Source: Pseudonocardia benzenivorans CB1190 (GTDB lineage Bacteria; Actinomycetota; Actinomycetes; Mycobacteriales; Pseudonocardiaceae). From it: a stretch of 64,000 nucleotides of DNA. Below are positions 16,403 to 25,507 of the stretch, piece after piece. The position numbers were made by a program, and so were the translations under genes. Position 1 is the first letter of the stretch. Each line of letters starts with the position of its first letter. The DNA is taken from the NCBI RefSeq assembly GCF_000196675.2, contig NC_015312.1, forward strand, positions 5,844,501-5,908,500, read 5' to 3'. A model generated the notes under the pieces. That model did not search any database. It saw only the letters and a list, made by a program, of their open reading frames with translations, and was not told the origin of the DNA.

Positions 16403-17581
16403 TCAGATCCGCTCGATGATCGTCGCGTTCGCCATCCCGCCCCACTCGCACATGGTCTGCAGGCCGAACCGGGCCCGGCGCTGCTCCAGCGCGCCGACGA
16501 GGGTGGTCAGGATCCGGGCGCCGCTCGCGCCGAGCGGGTGCCCGAGGGCGATGGCGCCGCCGTGGACGTTGAGCCGGTCGTGCTCGACCTTCATGTCCTG
16601 CATCCAGGCCAGCGGGACCGAGGCGAACGCCTCGTTCACCTCGAAGAGGTCGATGTCGTCGACGGTCAGGCCGGCCCGCTCGAGCACCTTCCGCGTCGCG
16701 GGCACGACCCCCATGAGCATCACGATCGGGTCGTCGCCCACCACCGCGGTCTCGTGCACCCGCGCCCTGGGCGTGAGGCCGAGCTGTTCCGCCCGCTCGG
16801 CGCTCATCATCAGCACGCCCGCGGCGCCGTCGGTCAGCGGCGAGGAGTTGCCGGGCGTGATCCTCCAGTCGATCTCGGGGAACCGCTCGGCCATGGCCTC
16901 GCTGCGGAACGACGGCCGGAGCCCGGCCAGGCCGTCGACGGTCGTCGTCGCCCGGATGGTCTCGTCGACGGTCAGGTCCGGCGCGTCGGTCACCGTCACG
17001 AGATCCGTGGCGAACGTCTCGGCTGCCGCGGCGGACCGTCTGTGGGACTCGGCCGAGTAGGCGTCGAGCTCCTCGCGCCCGAGCTGCCACCGCGCGCAGA
17101 TCAGCTCCGCGGAGATGCCCTGTCCCACGAGCCCGCCCGGGAAGCGACGCTCGATGCGCTCACCGAGATGGTCCGCGCCCTGCGCGTCGGAGTGCATCGG
17201 CACCCGGGACATCGACTCGACCCCGCAGGCGATGACGACGTCGGCCGCGCCCGCCCGGATGGCGTGCGCCGCTAAGGACACGGCCTGCTGGCTGGACCCG
17301 CACTGGCGGTCGACGGTGGTGGCCGGCACCGACAGCGGGAACCCAGCCGCGAGGACCGCGGTCCGGGTCGGGTTGACGGCCTGCTCGCCGGCCTTGGTCA
17401 CGCAGCCGCCGATGACGTCGTCGACGAGGGCGGGATCGAGCCCGTTGCGTTCGACCAGGGCGGCGAGCACGTCCGCGAGAAGCGCCACCGGATGGACGTG
17501 GTGGAGCGCACCGCCCTTCTTGCCCTTGCCGACGGGGGTGCGCAGCACGTCGACGATGACGGCGTCGCGTGGGGTGCTCAT
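16403..17581 (-). CDS. Acetyl-CoA C-acyltransferase (thiolase)
   Basis: Thiolase of 392 residues cleaving a 3-ketoacyl-CoA with CoA. The nucleophile is Cys 94 in DRQCGSSQQA; the second-domain motifs are NEAFASVPLAW and HGGAIALGHPLGASG. The C-terminal cysteine motif reads CEWGGMANA instead of the common CxGxGxG, which occurs in specialised degradative thiolases. Start ATG at 17581. The upstream neighbour is an SDR and the downstream neighbour a ligase, all on one strand. Confidence 0.9.
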   Translation of the reverse strand: MSTPRDAVIVDVLRTPVGKGKKGGALHHVHPVALLADVLAALVERNGLDPALVDDVIGGCVTKAGEQAVNPTRTAVLAAGFPLSVPATTVDRQCGSSQQAVSLAAHAIRAGAADVVIACGVESMSRVPMHSDAQGADHLGERIERRFPGGLVGQGISAELICARWQLGREELDAYSAESHRRSAAAAETFATDLVTVTDAPDLTVDETIRATTTVDGLAGLRPSFRSEAMAERFPEIDWRITPGNSSPLTDGAAGVLMMSAERAEQLGLTPRARVHETAVVGDDPIVMLMGVVPATRKVLERAGLTVDDIDLFEVNEAFASVPLAWMQDMKVEHDRLNVHGGAIALGHPLGASGARILTTLVGALEQRRARFGLQTMCEWGGMANATIIERI

Positions 17582-17640
17582 GCAGTCCTGCCTTTCCGGG
17601 GCGGCGGGCCCCTGCGTTGCGGACACGGGAGCGGGCGGGG

Positions 17641-18468
17641 TCAGCCGTTGCGGTGTGTGCCGATCGGCAGCCGTGACGGAAGCTCCGGCATCGGCGTGCC
17701 GGTGCGTCCCCCCGGCACCCCCGGGAACCGGTAGGGCAACGGTGCGCGGCCGGGCTGTACGACCACGACCTCGCCGGGATCGTCGCCCAGCGCGCACGCG
17801 ACGAGCGCCGCCGCGACGTCGGCGACGCGCACCAGCGGGAACTCCAGGCGGTCGAGCTCCTCACGGGCGGCGCCGAGCATGGCCGTGTCGACCAGCCCGG
17901 GGCACACGGCGTGCAGTCCGACGCCCCTCGCGGCGAGCGTGGGCGCGTACCCGCGGACCAGCCCGATGATCGCGTGCTTGGTCATCGCGTACACCGGGTC
18001 GAACGGGACCGCGGTGAGGCCTGCCAGCGAGGCGGTGACGACGGCGTGCCCGCCCGCGGACTGCAGGAGCGGCACGAGCGCGCGCAGCCCGAACACGGCG
18101 CCGTCGACGTTGACCGACCAGGCCCGGCGATAGGACGTCAGGTCCAGGTCGAGGATTTCGGCCTCGCCGAGCGCCACACCGGCGTTGAACACCGCGGCGT
18201 CCAGCCGGAGGCCGCGGCCGGTGAGATGGTCGACGACGGCGCGCCAGGCGTCCGGGTCGCCGACGTCGAGGGGCACCGACGTGCCGCCGACCTCCTCGGC
18301 GGTGGCCTGCGCGCGGTCGCGGTCGATGTCGGCGACGACGACGTGCAGGCCGTGGCCGGCCAGCAGACGCACCACCTCACGGCCGATGTCGCCGGCCCCT
18401 CCGGTGACCACCGCCGCCGGTCGCGGCGTCACCGCGGACCGTCCGTGGTGCCGCTCGTCGGATGACAC
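17641..18468 (-). CDS. SDR-family oxidoreductase
   Basis: SDR of 275 residues from the GTG at 18468. The cofactor motif TGGAGDIG is near 22-29, FNAG replaces NNAG, Ser is in TASLAGL and Tyr/Lys in YAMTKHAIIG. The C-terminus is extended and proline-rich. It may oxidise a secondary alcohol to the ketone that enters the carboxylase-like step (inference from neighbours). A hairpin lies between this gene and the zinc-ribbon gene upstream, so it may begin its own transcript. Confidence 0.8.
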   Translation of the reverse strand: MSSDERHHGRSAVTPRPAAVVTGGAGDIGREVVRLLAGHGLHVVVADIDRDRAQATAEEVGGTSVPLDVGDPDAWRAVVDHLTGRGLRLDAAVFNAGVALGEAEILDLDLTSYRRAWSVNVDGAVFGLRALVPLLQSAGGHAVVTASLAGLTAVPFDPVYAMTKHAIIGLVRGYAPTLAARGVGLHAVCPGLVDTAMLGAAREELDRLEFPLVRVADVAAALVACALGDDPGEVVVVQPGRAPLPYRFPGVPGGRTGTPMPELPSRLPIGTHRNG

Positions 18469-18509
18469 GTGCTCATGGTCGCCTTCTGCGTGAGATCGGT
18501 CGGGACGGA

Positions 18510-18540
18510 GCGCTCCGGCCGGATGACCCGGCCGGAGCGC
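18510..18540 (-). terminator. Perfect 13-bp hairpin between zinc-ribbon and SDR genes
   Basis: GCGCTCCGGCCGG and its exact complement with a five-base loop sit in the 90-base gap after the zinc-ribbon stop. It probably ends or attenuates the carboxylase-like transcript, dividing the cluster into separate units. Confidence 0.55.
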
Positions 18541-18558
18541 CCACGGGTGGCGGGCCGG

Positions 18559-18819
18559 CTAGCCGGCGCGGGTGCCCGACCAGCCCCAGGTCGCCGGGCG
18601 CCACGGCGGCCAGTGGTCGTCGTCGGCGGGGACGTCGACGGCGAGGTGGTGGAAGCAGTCCTGGCACTTGGTGACCATGCGCGGGCCGATGTAGTTGGCC
18701 ACCGGATAACGGGCCACCGCGGTGGATCCGCACTCCGGGCAGGTCGCGTCGACCGGCACCCGGGTGACGGAGATGCGTTCCTCGGTCGGCCGCGCGAAGA
18801 GCATCCGTTCAACGCCCAT
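18559..18819 (-). CDS. Small zinc-ribbon protein, acetone-carboxylase-gamma-like
   Basis: Protein of 86 residues with CPEC at 27-30 and CQDC at 52-55, a four-cysteine zinc site, and a Trp-rich tail. It directly follows the hydantoinase B-like gene, the position held by the small zinc-binding gamma subunit in acetone and acetophenone carboxylase operons. The assignment rests on position, size and cysteines, not on overall similarity. The ATG at 18819 has AAGGAG upstream. Alternative: a generic zinc-ribbon partner of an oxoprolinase-type enzyme. Confidence 0.65.
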   Translation of the reverse strand: MGVERMLFARPTEERISVTRVPVDATCPECGSTAVARYPVANYIGPRMVTKCQDCFHHLAVDVPADDDHWPPWRPATWGWSGTRAG

Positions 18820-18879
18820 GGCGGGCTCCTTCCTGGGCGGGGAGGGCCGGCGTGACACCACGCCGGTCGATCGGTCGGG

Positions 18880-20838
18880 TCATGCCGTCCTCCAGTCCAG
18901 CGCGCAGGCCGTCGGCACCGTCCAGCGCCCGGCGTCGCGGGCGGCGGCGAGCTCGGCACGACGGGCCTGCGTGGCCTGTTCGTCGATGGTCGTGTCGTCG
19001 GCGAAGACCACGCCGTAGGCCTTCTCGGCGTACCGGCGGGTGTGCATCGCGTCGAGCACGTCGTCGAGCACGTCGGACACGGGACGGGCGAGCGGGTCGC
19101 CCCAGCCGCCGCCCCCACCGATGATCACGCGGATGGCCTGCCCCGGCTTCAGCACGATGCCGGACACCTTGGCGCTGGCGTACTTCGTGCCCAGACCGAA
19201 GGTCCCGCCGTCGGGCGCCGGGATCCCCTGGTCGTCGAACATCCCGAACAGCGGCTCGGCCGCGCGGAGGTCGAACACGTCCAGGCTCGCCGGGTCCTTC
19301 GCGTCGAAATCCGGGATCAACCAGCCGTAGAAGGGCATGCCGCGGCCGCCGCCCTTGGTACCGGGCGTGCCGAGCCGGGTGCGGTCACCGGTGACGGTGA
19401 TCGCGGTCTCGGACAGTGCGGTGATCGTGTAGACCGCGCCGTTGCCGCCGCGGTGCTGCCCCGCCCCGCCCGAGTCGGGCATGATCTCGTGCTGCACCAC
19501 GACCAGCGGCGACTCCCGCTCGACGTGCTCCTGCACCGAGGTGCGGCAGTTGCCGATCGCGAGGGTGCAGAACGTCAGGCCGTCGCCCTTCCAGGTGGCC
19601 CCCCAGCCACCGCCGGCGAGCGCGAACGACGCCCACGGGTTCCCGACGTGGCCCGGCCGGTCGTCGACGCCGCCGAGGGTGAGCATGCCCAGCGTCCCGG
19701 AGTCACAGCCGATCGCCTTGTCCCCCAGCGCCTTCCCCATCGCCTGGGCGACGAGGTTGACGATCCGGCCGCCGATGTCGACGTGGTTGGACACCGACGT
19801 CGGCGGCAGCGAGCAGACGGCGCTGCCGGGCGGCAGGATCGACTCGATCGGCCGCAGCGTGCCGCTGTTGACCGCCGAGGTCGGGTCGACGATGAACTTG
19901 ATGCCCTCGATGCAGCGGGTCGCCTCGCACCACGCGGTGCCGACGTTGCCCAGCGGCTGCCGACCCGTCCCCGAGTAGTCGACCTCGATGGAGTCGCCGC
20001 GCTTCTTCAGGGTCATCACCAGCGGGACCGACTCGTCGGTGACGCCATCCTCGTCGATGACGTCCTCGGCGGTGTAGTCCCCGTCGGGGATCTCGCGGAT
20101 ACCGGCGCGCATCGCCGCCTCGGTCATCTCGACGCCGTACATGGCGCCCTTGCGGACCAGCTCGTGGTCGTACTTGCCGATGAGCTCGCGCAGCCGGCGC
20201 TCCCCGATCACGAGGCACCCGTTGAGCGCCCGGACGTCGCCGAGCACCGACGCCGGGACGCGCACGTTCTCGAGCAGGTAGTTGAACGCGGCCTTGACCG
20301 GACGGTCGTTTGCGTAGAGCAGCGTGGGCGGGAACCGCAGCTGCTCCTCGAACGCGGTCTGCACGCCGTTGGCGAACCCACCGGGGATGGGACCGCCGAG
20401 GTCGACCACGTGCGAGGTCGAGTGCAGCACGAACTCGGCCCGCCCGTTGATCCGCACCGGTCGCAGGATGTTGATGTCCGAGCAGTGGATCGCGCCGCGC
20501 CACGGGTCGTTGACGAGGATGACGTCACCGTCGTCGAGGTGCTCCTCGTCCCACTCGTCCATCGTGAAGTTGCAGATGTGCTGGGAGGTGAAGGCGTGCT
20601 GCATGCAGCCCTCCCAGCTCGCGACCATCTCCCACCCGTTCTCGGTGCGCATGTGGATCGCGGCGGTGCAGTCGTTGATGTCGCGGACGATCGGCGAGAA
20701 CGCCGACCGCATGAGCGCCTGGTGCATGTCGCGCGCGACCTCGATGAGGCCGTAGCGGACGGTCTCCAGGTCGATCAGGTGCTGCGCGTCGCCCTCGGCC
20801 GCGTTCCGCGCACCGGCGGACTCGATCGTGCTGGTCAT
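18880..20838 (-). CDS. Hydantoinase B/oxoprolinase-family subunit (ketone-carboxylase-like)
   Basis: Large subunit of 652 residues of the HyuB family. Seen features: DINDCTAAIHMRTENGWEMV near the start, EEHLDDGDVILVNDPWRGAI, HVVDLGGPIPGGFANG, and a Gly-rich C-terminus with GAGQHRGGNGAVYTI. These define the family, which includes N-methylhydantoinases, 5-oxoprolinases, caprolactamases and acetone/acetophenone carboxylases. Its ATG overlaps the stop of the A subunit (ATGA). The zinc-ribbon, SDR, ligase and thiolase neighbours favour the carboxylase type (inference). Confidence 0.85.
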   Translation of the reverse strand: MTSTIESAGARNAAEGDAQHLIDLETVRYGLIEVARDMHQALMRSAFSPIVRDINDCTAAIHMRTENGWEMVASWEGCMQHAFTSQHICNFTMDEWDEEHLDDGDVILVNDPWRGAIHCSDINILRPVRINGRAEFVLHSTSHVVDLGGPIPGGFANGVQTAFEEQLRFPPTLLYANDRPVKAAFNYLLENVRVPASVLGDVRALNGCLVIGERRLRELIGKYDHELVRKGAMYGVEMTEAAMRAGIREIPDGDYTAEDVIDEDGVTDESVPLVMTLKKRGDSIEVDYSGTGRQPLGNVGTAWCEATRCIEGIKFIVDPTSAVNSGTLRPIESILPPGSAVCSLPPTSVSNHVDIGGRIVNLVAQAMGKALGDKAIGCDSGTLGMLTLGGVDDRPGHVGNPWASFALAGGGWGATWKGDGLTFCTLAIGNCRTSVQEHVERESPLVVVQHEIMPDSGGAGQHRGGNGAVYTITALSETAITVTGDRTRLGTPGTKGGGRGMPFYGWLIPDFDAKDPASLDVFDLRAAEPLFGMFDDQGIPAPDGGTFGLGTKYASAKVSGIVLKPGQAIRVIIGGGGGWGDPLARPVSDVLDDVLDAMHTRRYAEKAYGVVFADDTTIDEQATQARRAELAAARDAGRWTVPTACALDWRTA

Positions 20839-22922
20839 GCGCTGTGCCCGTCCTTTCCGTCGGTGACGATCCGGAGGATCCCGGCCGCGTCCTGTGTTGC
20901 GGTGGAGCCGGCGTGCACGACCGTCGTGGCGTAGTCCTCCACGATCAGGGCGGGGCCCGGCACCCGCTCGTCGACCGGCAGCAGCTCCCGCCGGTAGACG
21001 GGTGCGCTCTCGTGGGTCACGCCGTCGAGGCGGACCGCCGCGCGACGCAGCACCGGGTCGCCCTCCCCCGCGTGCGACACGTGCTGGGGCAGGGTGCCCC
21101 GCGGGGCCCGCCCGGTGACCTCGACGGTCGTCACGATGATCGGGAGCTCCTCGGCGCTGAAGCCGTAGCGCTGCTGGTAGAAGTCGTGCACCTGCCCGAT
21201 CAGCTGCTTGACGCGCACGTCGTCGATCTCACCCGGGCCGATGTCGAGCCGGTTGTCCCAGGTCTGGCCGGAGTACATGGCGAAGATCGCGCGCTCGAAG
21301 ACGATGTCCTCCTTCGCCGCCCCCTGGGTGCCGAGGCTCGACGCGACCTGCTCCTCGAGCTCGGTGAACAGCCCCTCCCAGTCGGTCCCGCCGTCGGTGG
21401 ACAGCACCGTCATCGGGGACCGCGCCGTCGACACCCGCAGATCGCTCGTGAGCAGGCCGAAGGCCGAGAACTCCCCCGGCGCCTGCGGGACGACGACCTT
21501 GTCGACGCCGAGCTCGCGGGCGACCTGGTGGGCGATCATGGGACCGGCGGAGCCGAACGCCAGCAGCCCGAACTCGCGGAGGTCCAGCCCCCGATAGGTG
21601 GAGATGGAGCGGATCGACCCGGCGACGTCCGAGCAGGCGAGCCGGTAGGCACCGTCGGCCAGCTCCTCCACCGACATCCCCAGCGGGTCCGCGACGGTCT
21701 TCAGCGCGGCGCGGGCCTTCTCGACGTCCAGCGTCAGCGCGCCGCCCGCGAACAGGTCGGGCTGCAGGATTCCGAGCACGACGCACGCGTCGGTCAGAGT
21801 GGGTCGCTCCCCGTCGCGGCCATAGCAGGCCGGCCCGGGCACCGAGCCGGCGGACTCCGGGCCCACGCGCAGCGTCCCGACCGAGTCGATGTGCACGATG
21901 CTGCCCGCGCCGGACCCGACGGACCCGACGTCGACGACCGGCATCGTCATCGTCAGCCCGAACTCGACGGCCCACGTGTCGGTCATCGGCGTCGTCGCGT
22001 CGCGGATCGCCGCGACGTCGGTGCTGGTGCCGCCCATGTCCATCGTCAGCAGGTTGCGGTCACCCGCTGCCCGGGCCAGGTCGACCGAGCCCGCGACGCC
22101 GCCCACCGGGCCCGAGACCAGCTGGAACACGGGTGCCTTCGAGGTCTCGGCGACCGAGCCGACGCCGCCGTTCATCGTCATCATCCACAGGGTGCCGCCG
22201 AAGCCGGCCTCGGCGAGCGCACCCTCCAGGCGGTTGAGGTAGGTCGTGACGATGGGCCCGACGTAGGCGTCCAGCGCGACGGTGACCGTGCGCTCGTGCT
22301 CCTTGGTGACCGGATAGATCTCCGAGGTCTGGATGTAGACCCCCGGGAGCTCCTCGCGCAGGATCCGCGCCGCCCGCTGCTCGTGGCTCTGGTTGAGGTA
22401 GGAGTTCAGGAAGCAGATGGCGACCGATTCGATCCCGGCGTCGCGGATCCGGCCCGCCACCTCGCGGACCTGGTCCTCGTCGAGCGCGACGACCTCGGCC
22501 CCGTCCCAGCCGATCCGTTCCCGGATGCCGTAGCGGTGCCGCCGCCGGGCGACGGGTCGTTCCTGGTGCGGGCGCAGCCAGGTCGGATCGTAGAAGTTCG
22601 GGCCGAACTCACGGTCCATCCGCCCGATGTCGAGCAGGTCCCGATGCCCCTCGGTCGCCAGCAGCGCGACCGAGGAACCCTGGCGGCTCAGCACCGCGTT
22701 GATGCCGGCGGTGTGACCGTGCACGATCTCGGCGATCTCGCCGAGCGGGATGTCCAGCCCCGTGAGCGCCGCGAGGACGCCGTCCTCCAGCCGCCCCCGG
22801 GTGGTGAGGACCTTGTGGTCGCGCGTTTCGCCGGTATGGCGGTGCATCGCGATGACGTCGGTGAAGGTTCCCCCGACGTCGACCCCGACCCACCACGGCA
22901 GCGTGGCGTCAGAATTCGCCAC
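20835..22922 (-). CDS. Hydantoinase A/oxoprolinase-family ATPase subunit (ketone-carboxylase-like)
   Basis: ATP-dependent subunit of 695 residues of the HyuA family. The actin-like phosphate motif DVGGTFTD is at 15-22, a second reads HGHTAGINAVLSRQG, and a third MDMGGTSTDVA lies in the middle. The GTG at 22922 is chosen with AGGAG six bases upstream; the frame runs open another 330 bases without a better start. Family members phosphorylate an amide or activate bicarbonate or ketone. Translation is coupled to the B subunit. Two weak CGATCG-centred operators lie in its promoter region. Confidence 0.85.
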   Translation of the reverse strand: MANSDATLPWWVGVDVGGTFTDVIAMHRHTGETRDHKVLTTRGRLEDGVLAALTGLDIPLGEIAEIVHGHTAGINAVLSRQGSSVALLATEGHRDLLDIGRMDREFGPNFYDPTWLRPHQERPVARRRHRYGIRERIGWDGAEVVALDEDQVREVAGRIRDAGIESVAICFLNSYLNQSHEQRAARILREELPGVYIQTSEIYPVTKEHERTVTVALDAYVGPIVTTYLNRLEGALAEAGFGGTLWMMTMNGGVGSVAETSKAPVFQLVSGPVGGVAGSVDLARAAGDRNLLTMDMGGTSTDVAAIRDATTPMTDTWAVEFGLTMTMPVVDVGSVGSGAGSIVHIDSVGTLRVGPESAGSVPGPACYGRDGERPTLTDACVVLGILQPDLFAGGALTLDVEKARAALKTVADPLGMSVEELADGAYRLACSDVAGSIRSISTYRGLDLREFGLLAFGSAGPMIAHQVARELGVDKVVVPQAPGEFSAFGLLTSDLRVSTARSPMTVLSTDGGTDWEGLFTELEEQVASSLGTQGAAKEDIVFERAIFAMYSGQTWDNRLDIGPGEIDDVRVKQLIGQVHDFYQQRYGFSAEELPIIVTTVEVTGRAPRGTLPQHVSHAGEGDPVLRRAAVRLDGVTHESAPVYRRELLPVDERVPGPALIVEDYATTVVHAGSTATQDAAGILRIVTDGKDGHSA

Positions 22923-23276
22923 CGGAACTCCTCTCTCTTCGCTGTGACGAGCGACGTTGCTCGACGCATGACCCGGTTCGTGGTGTCGCCGTCCTGCGGA
23001 CGAGCCGAGCCGGGCCGTGGAGCCGAGTGCGGATGCAGTGGCGTTGCGGTGTGTTCCGCGGACGCCCCGGCAGCACTTCTTTCGATCACGTTCCGATCGG
23101 TACACGCTCGGCCACCGGGCCCCGCGCGTTCCTCGGCTCGTTTCCTGCCGCTGTTTCAGCAGTTCAAAAGCCGAGCAGTAAGCACGATCCGTGTGCGCCG
23201 CACGACACGACTGTACGAGTTGTGACCGATCGGTACAACCCCTGATGTGGTGCATCCGAGATCGGCTCGCACGCGG
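22923..23276. other. Promoter region of the carboxylase-like operon
   Basis: About 354 bases without a gene, richer in A/T than the flanks. It carries two sites sharing the CCGATCGGTACA core (next entry). No terminator for the CoA-transferase gene is obvious. Confidence 0.5.
23090..23237. promoter_or_regulatory. Two weak matches to the cluster palindrome
   Basis: GTTCCGATCGGTACAC at 23090-23105 and GTGACCGATCGGTACA at 23222-23237 share the CCGATCGGTACA half with the stronger sites at 9052 and 27167, but their other halves are poor. They may be lower-affinity operators for the same regulator; chance cannot be excluded. Confidence 0.35.
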
Positions 23277-24440
23277 TCATCCCGCGGTCGTCGACACCAC
23301 CGCGACACCGGACGCGATCGCGGCCGCCTGCTCCTCGGACGTGAAACCCCAGTCGGCCAGTACCTCGCGGGTGTGCTGTCCCGGGCTGCAGGGCGGCGTC
23401 TGGATCGCGCCGGGGGTACGGCTGAACCGCGGCACCGGTGCCGGTTGCAGCATGCCGTGCTCCTCGACGTAGGTGCCGCGTGCGGCCAGGTGCGGGTGCT
23501 TGGGCGCCTCGTCGAAGCCCAGCACCGGCGCGAAGCACACGTCGGTCCCCTCCAACAGCTCGCACCACTCGTCACGGGTGCGTCCGCGGAAGATCTCGGC
23601 GAGCCGGGCGTGCAGCTCCGGCCATCGGCGCCGGTCGTCCTGGGGCCACTCGGCGGCGTCGAGGCCGAGCTTGTCGAGCAGCAACGCATAGAACTGCGGC
23701 TCGATCGAGCCGATCGTGACGTGGCGGCCGTCCGACGTCTCGTAGGAGTCGTAGTACGGAGCCCCGCCGTCGAGGAAGTTGCTCTCCCGCTCCGGCCGCC
23801 AGACACCCATGTTCGTGAAGCCGACGATGCTGGCCGAGAGCGCCGCGACCCCGTCGGTCATGGCGACGTCGATCACCTGGCCCCGCCCGGACCGGTTCCG
23901 CTCCACCAGGGCGGCGGTGACGCCGAAGGCCAGCAGCATCCCCCCGCCACCGAAGTCGCCGATCAGGTTGAGCGCCGGTGCCGGAGGACTGCCACGGCGT
24001 CCCATCGCCGCCAGCGGTCCGGCGAGGGCCACGTAGTTGAGATCGTGCCCGGCCACGGATGCGAGCGGCCCGGTCTGCCCCCATCCCGTCATGCGCGCGT
24101 ACACGAGCCCGGGGTTGCGCGACGTCGCCGTCTCCGGTCCGATCCCGAGCCGCTCCGCGACACCGGGGCGGAACGGGTCCAGTAGCACGTCCGCCCGGTC
24201 CGTCAACCGCAGCGCGACCTCCACGCCGTCGGCGGACTTCAGGTCCAGCGCGATGGAGCGACGTCCACGCAGCAGGAGATCCCGTTCGTGCTGCTGGTGC
24301 TCACCGAGCGGCTCGCGCGGCGGCCGGTCGATCCGGACGACCTCGGCGCCGAGGTCCGCCATCAGCATCGCCGCGAACGGCCCTGGCCCGATACCCCCCA
24401 GCTCGACGACCCGGATCCCCTGCAGCGGTCCTGCGTTCAT
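23277..24440 (-). CDS. CaiB/BaiF-family CoA-transferase or alpha-methylacyl-CoA racemase
   Basis: Enzyme of 387 residues. The N-terminal family motif is IRVVELGGIGPGPFAAMLMA followed by DLGAEVVRIDRP, and the middle motif NLIGDFGGGGMLLAFG resembles that of alpha-methylacyl-CoA racemases, including the catalytic Asp. It could epimerise a 2-methylacyl-CoA or move CoA between acids. It follows the F420-type gene by 61 bases on the same strand. Start ATG at 24440. Confidence 0.85.
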   Translation of the reverse strand: MNAGPLQGIRVVELGGIGPGPFAAMLMADLGAEVVRIDRPPREPLGEHQQHERDLLLRGRRSIALDLKSADGVEVALRLTDRADVLLDPFRPGVAERLGIGPETATSRNPGLVYARMTGWGQTGPLASVAGHDLNYVALAGPLAAMGRRGSPPAPALNLIGDFGGGGMLLAFGVTAALVERNRSGRGQVIDVAMTDGVAALSASIVGFTNMGVWRPERESNFLDGGAPYYDSYETSDGRHVTIGSIEPQFYALLLDKLGLDAAEWPQDDRRRWPELHARLAEIFRGRTRDEWCELLEGTDVCFAPVLGFDEAPKHPHLAARGTYVEEHGMLQPAPVPRFSRTPGAIQTPPCSPGQHTREVLADWGFTSEEQAAAIASGVAVVSTTAG

Positions 24441-24501
24441 CGCTCTCCTGTCGATGTCGCGACGGGCGCCGTCGGCCACCCGCCGTGGTCACGGTCGCCC
24501 G

Positions 24502-25506
24502 TCAACGAGCCAGCTCGGCGGCCAGGCGGAAGGACTCCTGCACCTCCGCCTCGTCCATCCGGAAGGGGATGAGATGCAGCACCGGGACGCCGGGGTAGCC
24601 GGCGTAGCGCCGCAGCTGGTCACGGCATTCGGCGACGGTGCCCGCGATCGCGAACCGCCCGATCATCTCGTCGGTGACCTCGCGTTCGGCGCGGTCCATC
24701 TCCTTCTGCCGCACGAGCTGCGCGATCGTCTCCGCCTCGGCGGCGAAACCCTCCTCCGCGTACACCGCCCGGTAGTGCGGGTACTGGGCGAGATAGACGA
24801 GGCTGCGCCGGGCCATCGCGCGCGCCCGGTCCGGGTCGGTGGACACGCAGCAGGCGAGGTAGTACCAGATCGTCAGGTCGTCGAGCGTGCGTCCACGCCG
24901 GGCCGCACCGCGTCCGAGCCGCGCGACCGTCTGCTCCATCGTGCGTTCCGAGTGCAGCGCGCCGACCACCACACCGTCGGCGACCTCGCCGGCGAGCGTC
25001 TGCATCGCCGGTCCGACCGCGGCCAGGTGGACGGGCACCCGCACGGCGGTCTCGGCGAAGGGCAGCCGGTAGCGCGTGACGGAGAAGAGCTCGCCGGAGT
25101 AGGTGAACGGGCCCTCCTCCGGGGAGGCCAGCACGCCCCGGACGACGTCCGCGAACTCCCGGGCCCGGCGCAGCGGCCGGTCGTAGGGGACACCGAACCA
25201 GCGCTCGACGACGAACGACGCCCCCAGCCCCAGGCCCAGGCTGAACCGGCCGGGCGCCAGCTCGTCGAGCTGCGCCGCCTGCTGCGCGACCACCACCGGG
25301 TGCACCGGATAGATCTGCGAGATGGCCGAGCCGACGCCGACCGTGGACGTGCCGAGCAGTGCCGCGGTCATGGGCACGACGGGTTCCCGCCAGGCCTCGC
25401 CGAAGAACACCCGGTCGAAGCCGCCGGCCTCCAGTCGTCGCACGAGCTCGACCTGGGTGGCCAGTGGGGTGGTCGACAGGACGAGGGACGCAGCCAGCCT
25501 CGGCAC
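24502..25506 (-). CDS. LLM-class F420-dependent oxidoreductase
   Basis: TIM-barrel luciferase-like protein of 334 residues. The N-terminal strand LVRRLEAGGFDRVFFGEAW, the LAPGRFSLGLGLG turn and VPVHLAAVGPAMQTLAGEVA are typical of actinobacterial F420-dependent members; FMN use cannot be excluded. The GTG at 25506 lies just after the ligase stop, so the two are coupled. Within the cluster it may hydroxylate or reduce an intermediate. Confidence 0.85.
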   Translation of the reverse strand: MPRLAASLVLSTTPLATQVELVRRLEAGGFDRVFFGEAWREPVVPMTAALLGTSTVGVGSAISQIYPVHPVVVAQQAAQLDELAPGRFSLGLGLGASFVVERWFGVPYDRPLRRAREFADVVRGVLASPEEGPFTYSGELFSVTRYRLPFAETAVRVPVHLAAVGPAMQTLAGEVADGVVVGALHSERTMEQTVARLGRGAARRGRTLDDLTIWYYLACCVSTDPDRARAMARRSLVYLAQYPHYRAVYAEEGFAAEAETIAQLVRQKEMDRAEREVTDEMIGRFAIAGTVAECRDQLRRYAGYPGVPVLHLIPFRMDEAEVQESFRLAAELAR

Positions 25507-25507
25507 C

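Noticed and set aside
20844..23225. Long plus-strand open frame opposite the hydantoinase A-like gene
   Set aside because: No motif, and the minus-strand product carries all family signatures and a coupled downstream gene.
22923..23255. N-terminal extension of the hydantoinase A-like protein
   Set aside because: The family motif DVGGTFTD normally lies within the first 25 residues, and the GTG at 22922 has a good ribosome-binding site.
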